This document shows positions 34,674 to 46,697 of a stretch of 64,000 nt of DNA, piece after piece (the stretch's first letter is position 1; the number at the start of each line of letters is the position of its first letter). This DNA comes from Mytilisepta virgata. Taxonomy: Eukaryota > Mollusca > Bivalvia > Mytilida > Mytilidae. The notes beneath the pieces are model-generated. The model was not told the origin of the DNA. It did no database searches and saw only the letters and a program-made list of their open reading frames with translations. Position numbers and translations under genes: made by a program. The stretch is taken from the NCBI GenBank assembly GCA_028015205.1, contig CM051516.1, forward strand, positions 52,146,230 to 52,210,229. The letters run 5' to 3'.

Positions 34674-36522
34674 CCAATTTATTATGAAATACTAGGAATT
34701 GAAAGATAATAACAGTGTGAGTCTAATCTCATTTTAGAGCATTTGAGTAAATAAAATATGTATTAATTCAATCAAAATTGTTAATTTCAGAGATCAAAAA
34801 ATTAGTGTCGTGTATCAAATTTTATCAACAGCCCTTTCTTACTGAGATACATAAAAATCATCTCTTGGGATTGTGCAGTGTTACATATCAAATCCTTACG
34901 AAATCTGCAGATAGTTTGATTCTCAATGACTCCTTGGTTCACTTATGTTTACTTATATTTATTTATATTCACTTATATTACGTCTTCATGCCTTGCCCAT
35001 GGCAAATCTTTGGAGGTATTAAATATCTTTAAAACAAATTTTATTCTTTATTATTTGATATCATATCTCATTCGCAATATTATTACGGATTATACAATAA
35101 TATGAAATTGGAATTACTCTATTCCAATATAAAATATATAGAAGAGATAAATAATTACTCAAGAAAAGCAACTAAGCTCGACTTTATAACCTATAATTCC
35201 ACTGTAACTTGGATCTGAAAGATAAAGAATCAACGGATTTTCTGCCATGATAAATTACTCTCAAATATCTGAAATTAATTGTCTATACAGAAGGACTTAT
35301 TGTTCTCATCCGTTTGTCTTCTCTGACCTATCAGCTGAGATTGATAAAAGATTAATTAAGATGTCTGTAGACCAGCAGACTGATTTTGTCTATATCAGAG
35401 CATATTATAGTAGATAAAATAATAGAATGCTGTGAAGTATTACTTATGGGGAATTAATATATTTACTGGAGAGATATTACAAGAATTTTTATAACATGAC
35501 TATATTTTTTCTATTCTCAGATTGGCTGAGAAATGTCTAAAAGGTCTTCAGTACTCATGATAGTAACCGATAAGTATCTAAAATTAGCACAAGAATTCCG
35601 CATGCACGGTTTGGGACTAAAATAGATCATTACCGGTCAAGCGGAATAAGATAGTGACCGATTTGTTCTTATAATAGAAAGTAAAAGTATACCTTTCCAT
35701 CCATTTAATAAAACAATTACTGACTTCGCAATAGGTCGCTATCAAATCAACGTTTGTAAATGCATATACTCCTCGACTAATGGCTCGGTGAATATTTCAT
35801 TTTATCGGGTGCTAAATCCTGATGCCTACCTATTACAAATTCAGTAATTGTATAATAGTCACTAGATAATAAGAAGACTGAATATGAAATAAATGTGTTG
35901 TGACTCCCCTTTGTTAATATATAGTCCCGTAAGAAACACGGGAGAAGTTGGTTTGCAAAGAATTGATATAACGTAGGAAAAGTAGTACATATTATTTTAA
36001 GCCAGATTTGATGCTTGAAATATACATTAATCGTCTAATATCTACTCCAAGAATTAAAATAAAGTCAGCCGAAACAATAAAACAACGTGTGTCGAGCAGA
36101 TCAAAATGTCAAAATAATCTAAAGAATATAGCTTTGTCCGAGATTATACACCTTTCACCACTTTCTAGTATTTAGTTAGATTTCCCCCAAAACTGGAAAA
36201 CTGATTGTCACGATTTTTGTTGTAGAGTGATAAATCTTAAATGTAAGCATTTGCACACTTTTCCTCATATTTAAATTGGGAGTGAATCAAATTGTTTACT
36301 TCCTAGCGTTAATGTTTGCAAATATGTCCCCCTTAGCTCTTCATTTGGAAACCACTAGTTATTTTCCCTTTTTATCCTGTCTACTATCCGAAACTTTTAT
36401 GGAATTTCCACCATAACATTTTGAGGTTGAATGGTCCATTCTGACGTCAAACGGTTTGTTTTAGAGTTGGGTAGGGCTGTGGAACATCAGAGTACACTCT
36501 ATACATAATACTTGGAAATTAA
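34674..36522. other. Unassigned AT-rich DNA
   Basis: No gene or family member recognised. An 84-codon frame at 34778-35032 ends in a repetitive 'ttatatttatt' stretch and has no domain. Confidence 0.55.
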
Positions 36523-36715
36523 CTGATTCTATCAAGAATAGGTGTTCATAATTTTTTATCCAATTCTATGAAACATTGGTATTTATCATTGTTTGAAGAC
36601 TGACACATATCTACAACGAACACCCCAATGAATAAGCTTTACTTCTATAACTACTTTGTAGAACTTATTGGTACCTCCTAATTGTTAAGAATTTAATAAC
36701 TGTTTGTTGTCCTTG
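36523..36715 (+). repeat. Dispersed block, partner of 38411-38555
   Basis: Shares 'tctatcaagaataggtgttc', 'gaaacattggtatttatcat' and 'aatttaataactgtttgttg' with 38411-38555, in the same order. A 45-bp stretch near 36600-36640 is missing from the other copy. The two lie about 1.9 kb apart in the same orientation. Confidence 0.75.
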
Positions 36716-36972
36716 TTTCGGCCAGAATTCACCTTTAAAGAGTAGTCAACAAAAGACACAAATCAATAATAAAATTTAACAAGATTTATTTTACTAATTG
36801 AAATGTCAACTTAACTGTTATATGTCAGATCCTTGTGTCTTTTCTTTATCCGGAATTCTTCTCTTCAGTGTTGCGGGAATCCAACAGAATATTATGTCCA
36901 ATAAGTCACAATCTAGTATGATGTAGTTAACGTAAATAAAAGTGTCAATCCAACATCTGAGAACACAAAAAC
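36716..36972. other. Unassigned DNA
   Basis: Short spacer before the TA microsatellite. Confidence 0.5.
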
Positions 36973-37009
36973 GTTAATGTCTAATCTGAAAGTCTCACTT
37001 TAGGGTGTG

Positions 37010-37076
<67 letters not shown>

Positions 37077-37131
37077 ATGTCTAATCTGAAAGTCTCACTT
37101 TAGGGTGTGTAATATATATATATATATATAT
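36973..37131. repeat. TA microsatellite with 40-bp flank duplication
   Basis: A 40-bp block beginning 'gttaatgtctaatctgaaag' occurs at 36973 and again at 37073, exactly 100 bp apart. Each copy is followed by a TA run, one of about 60 bp (37012-37072) and one of about 20 bp (37112-37131). The unit of duplication is flank plus TA tract. Confidence 0.9.
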
Positions 37132-37287
37132 GTCACACTGCAGAAGGAAAACTTCGGTATACGGTAGAGGTTCGAATTACACATCGTATATTATGATCAT
37201 TCAAGAATTATTATGTAAGTCAAATAGAAAGTTCTAATCATTCCATCAGTATCTATTAATGTTCCAGTGATTTCTAAACTGCACAGG

Positions 37288-38093
37288 TTCATTCCTTTCA
37301 TTGCACTTGTAGATCTTCTTAGCTGAAATTTTGCTTCCTATGTCGGTATTTTGATTATGAGTACTTCTTGTTTAAAATAAGTTTGGTTTTTGGTCTTGAA
37401 AATGTTTCGGTTTTAATGCTGCTGATGAGAGGTAAATCCTTGAAATGGGTCGTATACTAAACAGTATAAATTTACTATATCTAATATTAGTATCTTTGGA
37501 TTGTTATTTTGAAACTCCTTGGACGATGCCTCAGCATGGTGGACCTTAGGTCCCAGAGGGTATTCGCTAACCCAGTCGTCAGACTTGTTTGACATGATTA
37601 TTCATTGATTTGTTACAGAAATTACCAGTATTTAGTCAAATTCAAAAATAATAGAAATACTAAGGGTTCATTCCTTGTATTGCATATGGCAGATCTCCTT
37701 AGCTGAAATTTGGCTTCCTATTTCGGTATTTTTGGTTATGAGTACTTCTTGTTTAAAATAAGTTTGGTTTTTTGATCTTTCAAAATTTTCGGTTTTAATG
37801 CTGCTGATGAGAGGTAACTCCTTGAAATGCGTCGTATACAGCATAGTATAAATTTACTATATCTAATATTAGTATCTTTGGATTGTTATTTTGAAACTCC
37901 TGGGACGATGCCTCTGCATGGTGGACCCTAGGTTACCAGCGGTATTCGCTTACCCAGTCGTCAGACTTGTCTGACATGATTATTCATTGATTTGTTATAG
38001 AAATTACCAGTATTTAGTCAAATTAAGTCGTATACAGCATAGTATAAATTTACTATATCTAATATTAGTATCTTTGGATTGTTATTTTATAAC
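37288..38093 (+). repeat. Family B tandem array, plus strand
   Basis: Begins mid-unit at 'ttcattcctttcattgcac'. It has key blocks 'agtataaatttactatatct' near 37461, 37841 and 38040 (spacing about 380 and 199 bp), so the last unit is internally deleted. It ends at 'ttggattgttatttt' (38077-38091), the same right edge as the copy at 26783. Blocks 'gtcagacttgtttgac' and 'gctgctgatgagagg' are present. Confidence 0.88.
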
Positions 38094-38206
38094 ATTATTT
38101 GGTAAACAACTATAAGTATTATGTAAGCATATTATACATGTTATAAGGCCACACAAAACAAATTAGGCCAAGATAAATAAATATGATAATTACAATATCA
38201 TAACAT

Positions 38207-38763
38207 CCTCAAAATTCGTTTTGCGTGGTCTTAAGTTTGACAGAATTTAAATAATTGAAGAATTACAGTAGTAAAACATGCAAGGTTTTTCTCACCAGAA
38301 ATTAAAAAAATCATTGATAAACATTGTATGCAATATTTCCAAGTTTTTTGTACGTAGAGCGCCCTGACCTCCCACGACCCAAACCAATTCTACCAAGATA
38401 AAGCTACATGATTCTATCAAGAATAGGTGTTCATCAGTTGTTTTATCCGATTCTATGAAACATTGGTATTTATCATTGTTTGAAGACTTCTATGACTAAT
38501 TTGTATAACTTATTGGTGCCTCCTAATTGTTAAGAATTTAATAACTGTTTGTTGTCTTCAAAATGCATTTTGCTTGGTCTCAAGTTTGACAAAATTTAAA
38601 TAATTCAACGAATTACAGTAGTAAAAAATGCAAGGTTTTTCTCACCAGAAATTAAAAAAAAAATCATTGATAAACAGTGTATGCAATATTTCCAATTTTT
38701 ATGTACGTAGAGCGCACTGACCTCCCACGACCCATACCAATTCTACCAAGATAAAGCTACATG
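38207..38763 (+). repeat. About 205-bp direct duplication around a 145-bp spacer
   Basis: Copy 1 (38207-38410) and copy 2 (38556-38763) share 'ttacagtagtaaaa', 'tgcaaggtttttctcaccag', 'attgataaaca', 'tgtacgtagagcgc' and 'ctcccacgaccca', over 90% identical by eye and offset by about 350 bp. The spacer between them (38411-38555) is the block also found at 36523-36715, so the duplicated unit comprised both parts. Confidence 0.85.
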
Positions 38764-40246
38764 TATGAACAGCGCAACATTTGTAGTTTATGGGTTGTGC
38801 TGTGTATTAGCGGTGATATCGAACTTGGTTAAGGCGTGATAGATACATAGATAAAAATACGTCTGCCATTATAACTTTCTATTCAGTAAACATAATCATA
38901 CAATCACAATAACGCGACGTCACAAAGATAACAGCCGTTCTTAACGTTAGCATAATTCCCAACAACATTCCACCGATCAAATATCCCTATAGTTCATACA
39001 AGAAACTGGTGTTGTGGCATATGAAAAGGAAGCCAAATGTATAACATAAAATAAATGAAATAAAGATTATTGTAAAATTAAACTCTGAATTTTAGTTTTA
39101 ATTAAAAGACAATTCACGCCTTATATACGCAAGTGAAAACATTTCAGAGAATATTTACCCTTGAAAACAACAATTGTTAATTCCTCTGGTGTTCGAAAAA
39201 GTAAATTAAGAAAGAATTTCCTGAAAGACACTTCACACAATCTTCAAGAGCTGTCTGCGGCATTTTGATCTTCGAAAATAATTTGGTAGTCACTTTATAA
39301 CTGTTGAATGTTTTTAATTTTCGTTTTCTGTACTTCGTATCGATTTTAATTTCATTTTATTTCAAATTACAGCACAGTTTGTAATTAGTTTTTGAGTCAT
39401 TGACTGCTGGCAGGTTTTAGTATAAGAATTTCTAAATATAGAGAGTGTTTTGTAAATGAAGATTTGTTGATGTCTGTCGAAATCCGATAAATTTCTCTTG
39501 AAGTAAGTCAAAATTATACTCCGACCTAAAAAAGATAACTCAATTAAACAAAGTAAGTTAAATACAACCGAACTGTCATACGTATATGTAAAAAGACTGC
39601 TTTATCCTGAAAAGAATTATTTCAATTACAATGTGCATGTATTTTAAAATTATTTAATGATTTATGCAAGTTATATGTTTAAATTGTCGTTCGCATTTTT
39701 TTTAACAGGAAAGCATTTTGGTCAGCGTACCAATGTCTTTCAAATTGGAAATCAATTGGTAATTACACATATGAATGCCATTGAATTTATGGATTATCTA
39801 TTACAAATGTTTTATGTTTTAAATCAAGGACACATGCATAATATAAACTTGTTTTATATTTCAAATTTGTTTTGCGTTTCATAATATGGATTTGATTTGA
39901 TTTGATTCAATTTAAAAACAATCGTTGTAATTTTACCACCACGTACCATTATTACAAATGATAATGCATTCCTTAAGGCGGGAAAAGTTTTCCAATCATA
40001 ATTGTACACACACTGACGTAGTTTGATTTTCTTTTTACGTCATACGACTTGTTTTGGATATGGGAAGGTCGAAGGACATCAAAGAAACTTCACAGACAAA
40101 ACTGAACGAGTATCGAAAGGTTTTATAAAACTTTGAATGGCAAGCTTTTCTAAAGAAACGATTATAAATTATTTGTACTGTCTCAAGACCCACTACAAAA
40201 TAGCATAGACCTTATGCTAACACAAATGCATGGAAGATAATAGATA
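38764..40246. other. Unassigned AT-rich DNA
   Basis: No gene recognised. A 'gatttgatttgatttgatt'-type run lies near 39890. Confidence 0.55.
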
Positions 40247-40346
40247 ACACCATGGACAACAAGAAAGGTCAGCAATGACATACCGATCAATCAACGCCAC
40301 TGAACAGATAGAACCCGGAAATAAAATCACATAAAAGAAACGTACA
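40247..40346 (-). repeat. Family F repeat fragment
   Basis: Shares 'accatggacaacaagaaagg'/'atggataacaggaaaggtt' and 'caatgacataccgatcaatc' with 16771-16880. It runs directly into an A element of minus orientation. Confidence 0.5.
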
Positions 40347-40512
40347 TGGAGTGTGGCATTCTCCAAACCTGTTTCCCACTATGGTCCGCGATGAGGCTTT
40401 CCGTATTATGACCTGACAACCCTCCAACGAGAGGGTCTCCCCTATCGGCCACCTGGGAATGCGCTAGGTAGCTCTGTGGGTTGAGCTTCCGTAATCCGTC
40501 ACAGATGCTTAG
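40347..40512 (-). repeat. Family A element, 5' half
   Basis: Carries 'cccactatggtccgcgatga', 'ccgtattatgacctgacaac', 'caacgagagggtctcccct', 'acctgggaatgcgc' and 'ctctgtgggttgagct', then 'cgtcacagatgctta' at its end. This is the least broken version of the A 5' half and is the reference for the split copy at 846-1680. Confidence 0.75.
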
Positions 40513-41639
40513 AAAGAGAGTTAAATAGGGGCGATTTACTTCTTAAGGGTTATCTCGAGTATTGATAGTAAATGTTGACCAACTGCCTAGATTGAGCCAC
40601 ACAGATGGGTACAAATGTACACTATTTTCCATCTATAGCCTTTCAATTATGTCAACCCCATTTCAAGTCGAAGAGATCATATGATCGAAGGTTAAGCTAG
40701 ATCATCCCTGTTTTACTAAACATATTTGCTAATGATCCGTTACTGATATAAGCATAGTTGTGCAGAATTTTTACATATTTATTTAACAAACATGCGTTCA
40801 TCTCTTGGTTCACTGTCTGTAAACTCCGTACTCATTTTGATAAACAACTATATTTTTCACGTAAAATGTGACAAAGCTTTTCTTCTTATTGCGTAATAAT
40901 GCAATTACTAAAAATAATACAAAGTATCAACTTTTATTTGTAATTCGATAAAATCTGCAAAATCTATATTAACATTAGACTTGCACAGTCAACCCAACAG
41001 ACGCTGTATGACAATTTTAATGATAACATACTGTTCAACTTTGCATATAATCAGTCAATTTGACATTTTCCATTTTCTTTATTTGCAAAAGTGATAACCA
41101 TACATGCTAAGTATGACCAAAGTCTATAAAGCAATCAATTATAGTTAAGCCATAACAAAATGTCATCTCAGTGATGTCGGCTAAATGAACTCAATCAATT
41201 TTTGAAGAAATTTATCAGGCTACGATTTGTTGTCAGCATATAAGGGATCAATTTGAATGGATATGTAAATCCTGAAAGGTCAAATGTTACTGAAGCTAAC
41301 ATAATCTGATGTTTTACTAAAACATTATGAGCGCCTTCACCATAGAAAAAATAATTTACAAAAATGAAACATTTTATCAAAATACTTGCTTTATTTACGT
41401 TAGCTCTGGTTTCAAATTTGGCTATTTTGTTCTCTCATTTTTGGCGTTGTGTTGTAGGTTGTCCTGGTTACACTATACAGTAAGAATGAATTTAAATCAG
41501 AGCTAGCTAGAGTGATGAATTAAGAATAACTGGATACCTTTCAAACATGTCTTATTGTTGCATGCAAACAGGTAATTTTCCTAAAATGATGTGGTCGATT
41601 GTTGGCGATTGTCGAATATATGTATGTTGCTCCTGAGTT
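40513..41639. other. Unassigned AT-rich DNA
   Basis: No feature recognised. Confidence 0.55.
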
Positions 41640-42060
41640 GCATTCATCCTTATTAAAGTTTAATGGACGTCACCATGACTTGGTTGAAAGGTATGAAAAA
41701 ACTGTTTCCCAAATGAAAATGGACATGTTCCATTGGTGTCATCACTTCCTCACACCGATTTTGACATGGGCAGCATGGCGGGTATCCTACAGGACGCAGA
41801 AACTGCTTACTCTTCGGGATAAGTGAATCTACCCCAGATTTTTAGTGGGGTCCATGTTCATATGTTTTTAGTTTTTAAGTGTAGTGTTTTTATTTTTTGC
41901 TCTTGTCTTCGTTGCTCTACGGAGTTTGTCAATTGTTTTCGATTTTCCCCTTCTGCGAATATCACTTTGGTATTTCTTGACTTTATACATACTACGGATC
42001 ATTTCGTACTAAAAATTTACTCTCTATGTTTTTACATAGACATAATTTCCCTCACTTCCT
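41640..42060 (+). pseudogene. Reverse-transcriptase relic, extreme C-terminus and 3' UTR
   Basis: A 75-codon frame (41599-41826) contains N-G-R-H-H-D-L-V-E-R-Y (from about 41661) and then V-S-Q-M-K-M-D-M-F-H, the C-terminal motif of the RT family at 18941 and 31639. It ends in Y-R-T-Q-K-L-L-T-L-R. A T-rich 3' UTR with 'gtttgtcaattgtttt' and 'tttggtatttcttgacttta' follows. The latter block recurs at 56727. The part upstream of 41640 does not match the family. The subfamily UTR differs from that at 32430. Confidence 0.7.
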
Positions 42061-43011
42061 AGATCCAAAAGGACGACGGACACATATTTTCTGTTATAGC
42101 ACGCGGATGTAGTGACACCAATCATCAAATATATGTTTCTTTATCTCCAAATGATGAACGGTCGAAAAATTTTATTCTCGTGTTCAAATATCACTTTTTT
42201 GAATGCCTTGAGATCAGGATTTTATCATTCAGGTAAAATTAATGATTGTCAGTTCGCTTGACCGCATTTCTAATAGATTTATACATGTAACAGTTCTGTC
42301 ACAGCTCCGATCTTTTCTAGAATTTTGTGTGACTGAACTACTTTAGAAAATATATTTGAATATTTAATGTATAATGTTGAAAAGTTTGATCTTGGATGAG
42401 GAGTTCATTACATCTTTTACCATATATCAGATAATGTAACTAACAGAAAAAAAAAGAAAAACGTGGCGGCAAGTACGAGTATCCATGATTTGGAAGTTAA
42501 TATAAAAATACTGTAGGAAAGATTTTCAACGACATAGTTTATTTAAAATTTAATCTAATAATTCCCACTTTAGTCTTTATTCAGTAATGCATAAATGAAT
42601 TGCCAGCTATCAAGCAAATGAATAAAGTAGATTGTTGTCAATTTTCGTGAAAGAAAGAATCTTTTGTCAAAATAATTTCCTCTTCATACTTGGAATTATT
42701 TAAAATTTCCTATCTTTTACGAAGGCTAATCCTTTTATGAAACTTATTTCCTAAAGTGTTATTTGGCTAATGGAATTATGTCATAAATTGAATTGCCTAA
42801 TATTATTTTTGGAAATACTGCCGTCTGAGCAAATATCTCCCAGCTGCATTTATTTGAGTGCAACGTTTAGTAAACAGCAATGAAATATAACATAATATAT
42901 AATCTTTATTACATTTTGTTTTAAGTTGCTAAATTGCCGACAACAAAATGTATAGAAAAATCACAAAACCTTTATTGAAATATAGATTAGTATTGATTTT
43001 GAACAAGGAAG
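42061..43011. other. Unassigned AT-rich DNA
   Basis: No feature recognised. Confidence 0.55.
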
Positions 43012-43222
43012 GATGAATAATTGTTTAACGTCCAGTAGCAACCAGGTGCATACATGTATCAGGACGAGAACATGTTGATATGCTAATGAATATGATTCCT
43101 GCTTGGTACTAGACCGACACGCTGAGCTGGATGTTTGCTAACTCACGAGGTAACTGTTCGCAGAAAGACATATCACCCAACTCGGACACATTATACTGAC
43201 TGCGATCGGACCAGTTTATGAA
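43012..43222 (-). repeat. tRNA-derived SINE, 5'-truncated copy
   Basis: On the minus strand the body matches the SINE at 61483 almost phrase by phrase: 'gtcagtataatgtgtccga', 'gggtgatatgtctttctg', 'acagttacctcgtgag', 'atcatattcat', 'catatcaacatgttctc' and the tail 'tggacgttaaacaattattc'. The tRNA head is missing; homology begins at about 43219. It also carries a short addition ('acctggttgct') before the tail. Confidence 0.85.
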
Positions 43223-43369
43223 CAAGGAAACACACGTTTATTATATTTGTCTGCAGATCATAAAAAATGTGCTGGTAGATCACACTGCTGATGAATGCCT
43301 CTGGCCATGTAATTCAAAGATTGTCATGTTTTTTTGCTTATTTTTTTAAGGTATACTCATTATAGCTAT
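43223..43369. other. Unassigned spacer
   Basis: No feature recognised. Confidence 0.5.
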
Positions 43370-44768
43370 ATGTGTACTATTTGTAAAGGAGCTGGAACTC
43401 CGGATACAAATTTGAAAGACACTACATAAAGACCATTCTATCAAACTTTGGGTCAAACTGGACGAGCAGTTTCCGAGTTTTTGTTATTGGAATCATATCC
43501 GCATGAGGAAGGTTTAAAACCTTGAACACAATCTTAAAAGGGGTCAACAAGGAATCAAATCACTCGATCAAACTTTGGTTTTCATTTACGAATACTCTGA
43601 TTTTCTGTTTTTAATAAGTAGTCATACTGGTCAAAGATCCTACCGAAATTTCCCCGTTTACAATTATGAAAAGGGAAATTTTAAGGATTATTCCATCAGA
43701 CTTTTGTCAAATAATATTTTGATGATTCTTCGGTTTCATATAATATCGGCCATATTGGTTCAGATCCCGGGCATATTCTGGAAAGGGGACTATCTAAACA
43801 TTTTTCCTTCTAACTTTGGTCCTATTGTTACGTCGACAAAATTAAAAAAAAATTACTTGCTGATTTCTCTATTGTTAATAACGATATCAAAATTTGCCAA
43901 ATGTCCGATCGTCTTGTCTGAAAGCAAGCAGCCAGTTGGAATCAAACATGACAGCAGTTGTCCTCTTTCAAAATCCTATCCGATGACCCACATCGTCAGC
44001 CAAGACGGTCACCTCAACCAAACTTGTTTAGCGTAGAAACATAAAATAGTTGAAACAAAATTTTGCTGCAACGGTCCTTGAGTGATCCAATAAACTGGAT
44101 CACCAGGATGTCTACCACAGCCAAACCTTGTATAATGTAGTCACCTATTGGAAAATTCATTTAAGGACCTTGCCTGAAACTACTGTATGTCTCGCATACG
44201 TCTGCAACTGATTTCGTGATGAAAAACTCCGGATTTCATGACTATTTTGTACGTTTGAAATAACAATTAGATATATATTAAAAGTCAACATGGATCAAAC
44301 TTTCGGAAACAGAACTCGCACTTAATCTGCAACGCCAAATTTGTTTTGTGACGTCATATATGATGCAAAAATCAATGAATTCACACGAAAATTAGAAAAT
44401 CAGCTCTAGTAAAATATTTGGGACCTTTCATCTGTGGAAAAGACAATAATTCGTTACGACTACTGGAAACAAAAGGTAGTGTAATATTTTTTACTTTCAT
44501 TTTAAAAAATCATCAAAGATATTACCGAAAACCCACTTGCAGTTTGTAAAAAGACACACTGTATACCCAGTTGGAACAAGCTTTGCAGCATTGTTCATAG
44601 ATGATCCTCGATCATAGTTCTACAAAGATAGTTGCCAAAGCCAAAGTTTGTTTAATATGGGACCATATAAAGATCCTCTCGCCTGAAACAAATTTGAACA
44701 AACAGTGTTATTCTTTTTATGTGCAAATGAAGTCCAGGTGAGTAAACAAGGCTTGTTGGTGCCTCTTG
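43370..44768 (+). mobile_element. Diverged family C-type element
   Basis: The left half (43380-43760) has units with 'ctccggatacaaatttgaaa' and 'tcaaactttgg' blocks of a different satellite subtype. From 43905 the ordinary C unit appears ('ttgtctgaaag', 'cagttggaatcaaac', 'tatccgatgacccac'). It resumes at 44560 after a foreign 350-bp stretch (44175-44520). The 3' end 'gtccaggtgagtaaacaagg' is followed by a hairpin-like AGGC...GCCT and CTTG. A 153-codon frame (43575-44036) lies inside these repeats and has no domain, so it is not called a gene. Confidence 0.65.
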
Positions 44769-45808
44769 TTCTAATTTTAAATTGACATGATTTTGCTTTA
44801 AAAGTGTGAAATTCACTTTACCATATCGATTTATGTGAAATAATATTCGGTACATAAAATTACAGACGATTGTCCCTAAATCTCTACATGAGTCACACGT
44901 GAAATAAAAACTGCAAAAAAAAAAAAAAAAAAACGTAGTAAAAAAAACAACTCTACACCACACTTGAATGGATACAGAAATTCTTATTTTTCAAACTATT
45001 ACATGTATTCTCTATTCATTACTTTCCGACGATTACTCTCTGTTCTACAAACATCATCCAAACTTTCTCATATGGCCATTCAACCCTGATTGCCTTTTAT
45101 TTCTATTTAAGAAAATACACTTATTGTGTCATTGTCATTTAATTCTTTTATTGTGTTTTGACGTCATATTACATACGTTTTACTACTAACCTACACAAAA
45201 AGACATGTAAACAATGAGATTACATTGTTATATCGCGATAAAGAAAAATAAATTTCTTTTCAGGTGCAATGTAATTTGATTGAGTCGTAAAGATAAGAGA
45301 AGTTAGGAGAATAATTTACTATAAATGTAAAATGATCACATTTGATACGGTTTTATTTCTAGTTTTTACAACGACTGATTCCACACGATATAGTAAAAAG
45401 AATTTGCAATCTCAATGAGATAACACAAAAAACACTACGTCTTTCCCTCGATCCCAATTGTTTCATTCTTTATGATTTATTGTTTCTGAGTCTGACTACC
45501 ACTTATAAAATAGAAATATTTATCATGAGATATGAACATATATTGTTCCCACATGAATCCATGTAGGAATATGCCGGTATAAAAAAGTGTCTAATGATGT
45601 AAGAAACAATTTGAAAAGCATGAATAGTTATGCTATTGTATATATTCCCATTCATATGTCACGTCTTTCTTTATTTAAAGAAAACAATAAAACAAAATAT
45701 CGAAGGGTAGATTTTAAAAGTCAAAATAGCAAAACTGGTAAAACCAAAAGAAAACCAACGTTCGAGGAAACAAATCATAAGTTTCCAAAAATGAATTATA
45801 TACATGGT
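44769..45808. other. Unassigned AT-rich DNA with an A tract
   Basis: A run of 19 A at 44915-44933. An 85-codon lysine-rich frame (45587-45844) ends inside the duplication that follows and has no domain. Confidence 0.5.
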
Positions 45809-46056
45809 ATACAAAAAGTTAAATTCTCTTTCAAATTACATTAATGTTTTATTTCGTGCATCCTGGGTGAAAAAATTGACATTCCTGGGTTACTACTGTT
45901 TAAATTCTGATCATGGCCTTCCTACTGGATGCAAAAAGTAAAATTCTCAGTCTTCTGCCATTTCAAATTACATTTTTTATTTCGTGCATACTAGGTGAAA
46001 TAATTGACATTCCTGGGTTACTGCTTTTTAAATTCTGATCGTGGCCTTCCTACTGG
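45809..46056 (+). repeat. Tandem duplication, two units of about 120-127 bp
   Basis: Unit 1 (45809-45928) and unit 2 (45930-46056) share 'gcaaaaagta' starts, 'tttcaaattacat', 'tttatttcgtgcat', 'ttgacattcctgggttact' and 'tggccttcctactgg' ends. Unit 2 has a small insertion near its start. No other copies in the window. Confidence 0.85.
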
Positions 46057-46544
46057 AAATTTATATTCAACATTTCTTTTTCGTTCGGTATTTGCTGTTT
46101 ATTAAAAGACAAAGAGAAAAATCTAAAGTGAGTTATGGGATTTTGGGTCAGATACTTGTGACAAACAATTTGAATGTGACTGAAACCTACTGTTTTTTTA
46201 TTTAATTATAAGGAATTTTGCTCTAAGCTGATTGGTCTATAAAGCATTTTCTGAGTCATATCTCAGAGTAAGTACACCTCGTCAGGCTCTTTCGAGGTCT
46301 CGTCGAGATTTGCTATTGACCAACCAGAACCAAGTATCCATTTCGAATCCGCCAATCACACGAGTTTCTACGAACTTACGAATGATGGCATTACCAAACA
46401 TGGACACATAACTATAAATTATAATGTGAAAACTAAACTGAATTGAAATGTTGAAGTTTCATAATTATTGTATTTAAAACACTGATATTTGAAAGTTATT
46501 GAATGTATTATAAAAAAAAATAGTAAAACTCCTTATTATTTAAT
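46057..46544. other. Unassigned DNA
   Basis: No gene. 46260-46330 has short self-complementary pieces ('ctcgtcaggctc', 'gtctcgtcgagatt') that may belong to the inverted-repeat element next door. Confidence 0.45.
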
Positions 46545-46697
46545 AAATTGGTTATTGAATTTTCATGAGGTCTACTCATGACATGTATACCGACCTGGTC
46601 AGACATTTATCAACCTCGGCCGTTGGCCTCGGTTGACCAATGTCTGACAAGGTCCGTACAGTCACGAGCAGACCGCATAAAAAGTCAATAATTGTAT
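46545..46697. repeat. Long inverted repeat, MITE-like hairpin
   Basis: The left arm (46545-46620) includes 'ggtctactcatgacatgta', 'accgacctggtcagacatt' and 'caacctcggcc'. The right arm (46625-46697) includes 'ggcctcggttg', 'accaatgtctgacaaggtcc' and 'cagtcacgagcagacc'. The arms pair over about 70 bp with scattered mismatches and a tiny loop. A GC-rich core in an AT-rich region makes it stand out. Confidence 0.75.

Noticed and set aside
43575..44036. 153-codon open frame as a gene
   Set aside because: Lies within C-type satellite units, so the translation is of repeats.
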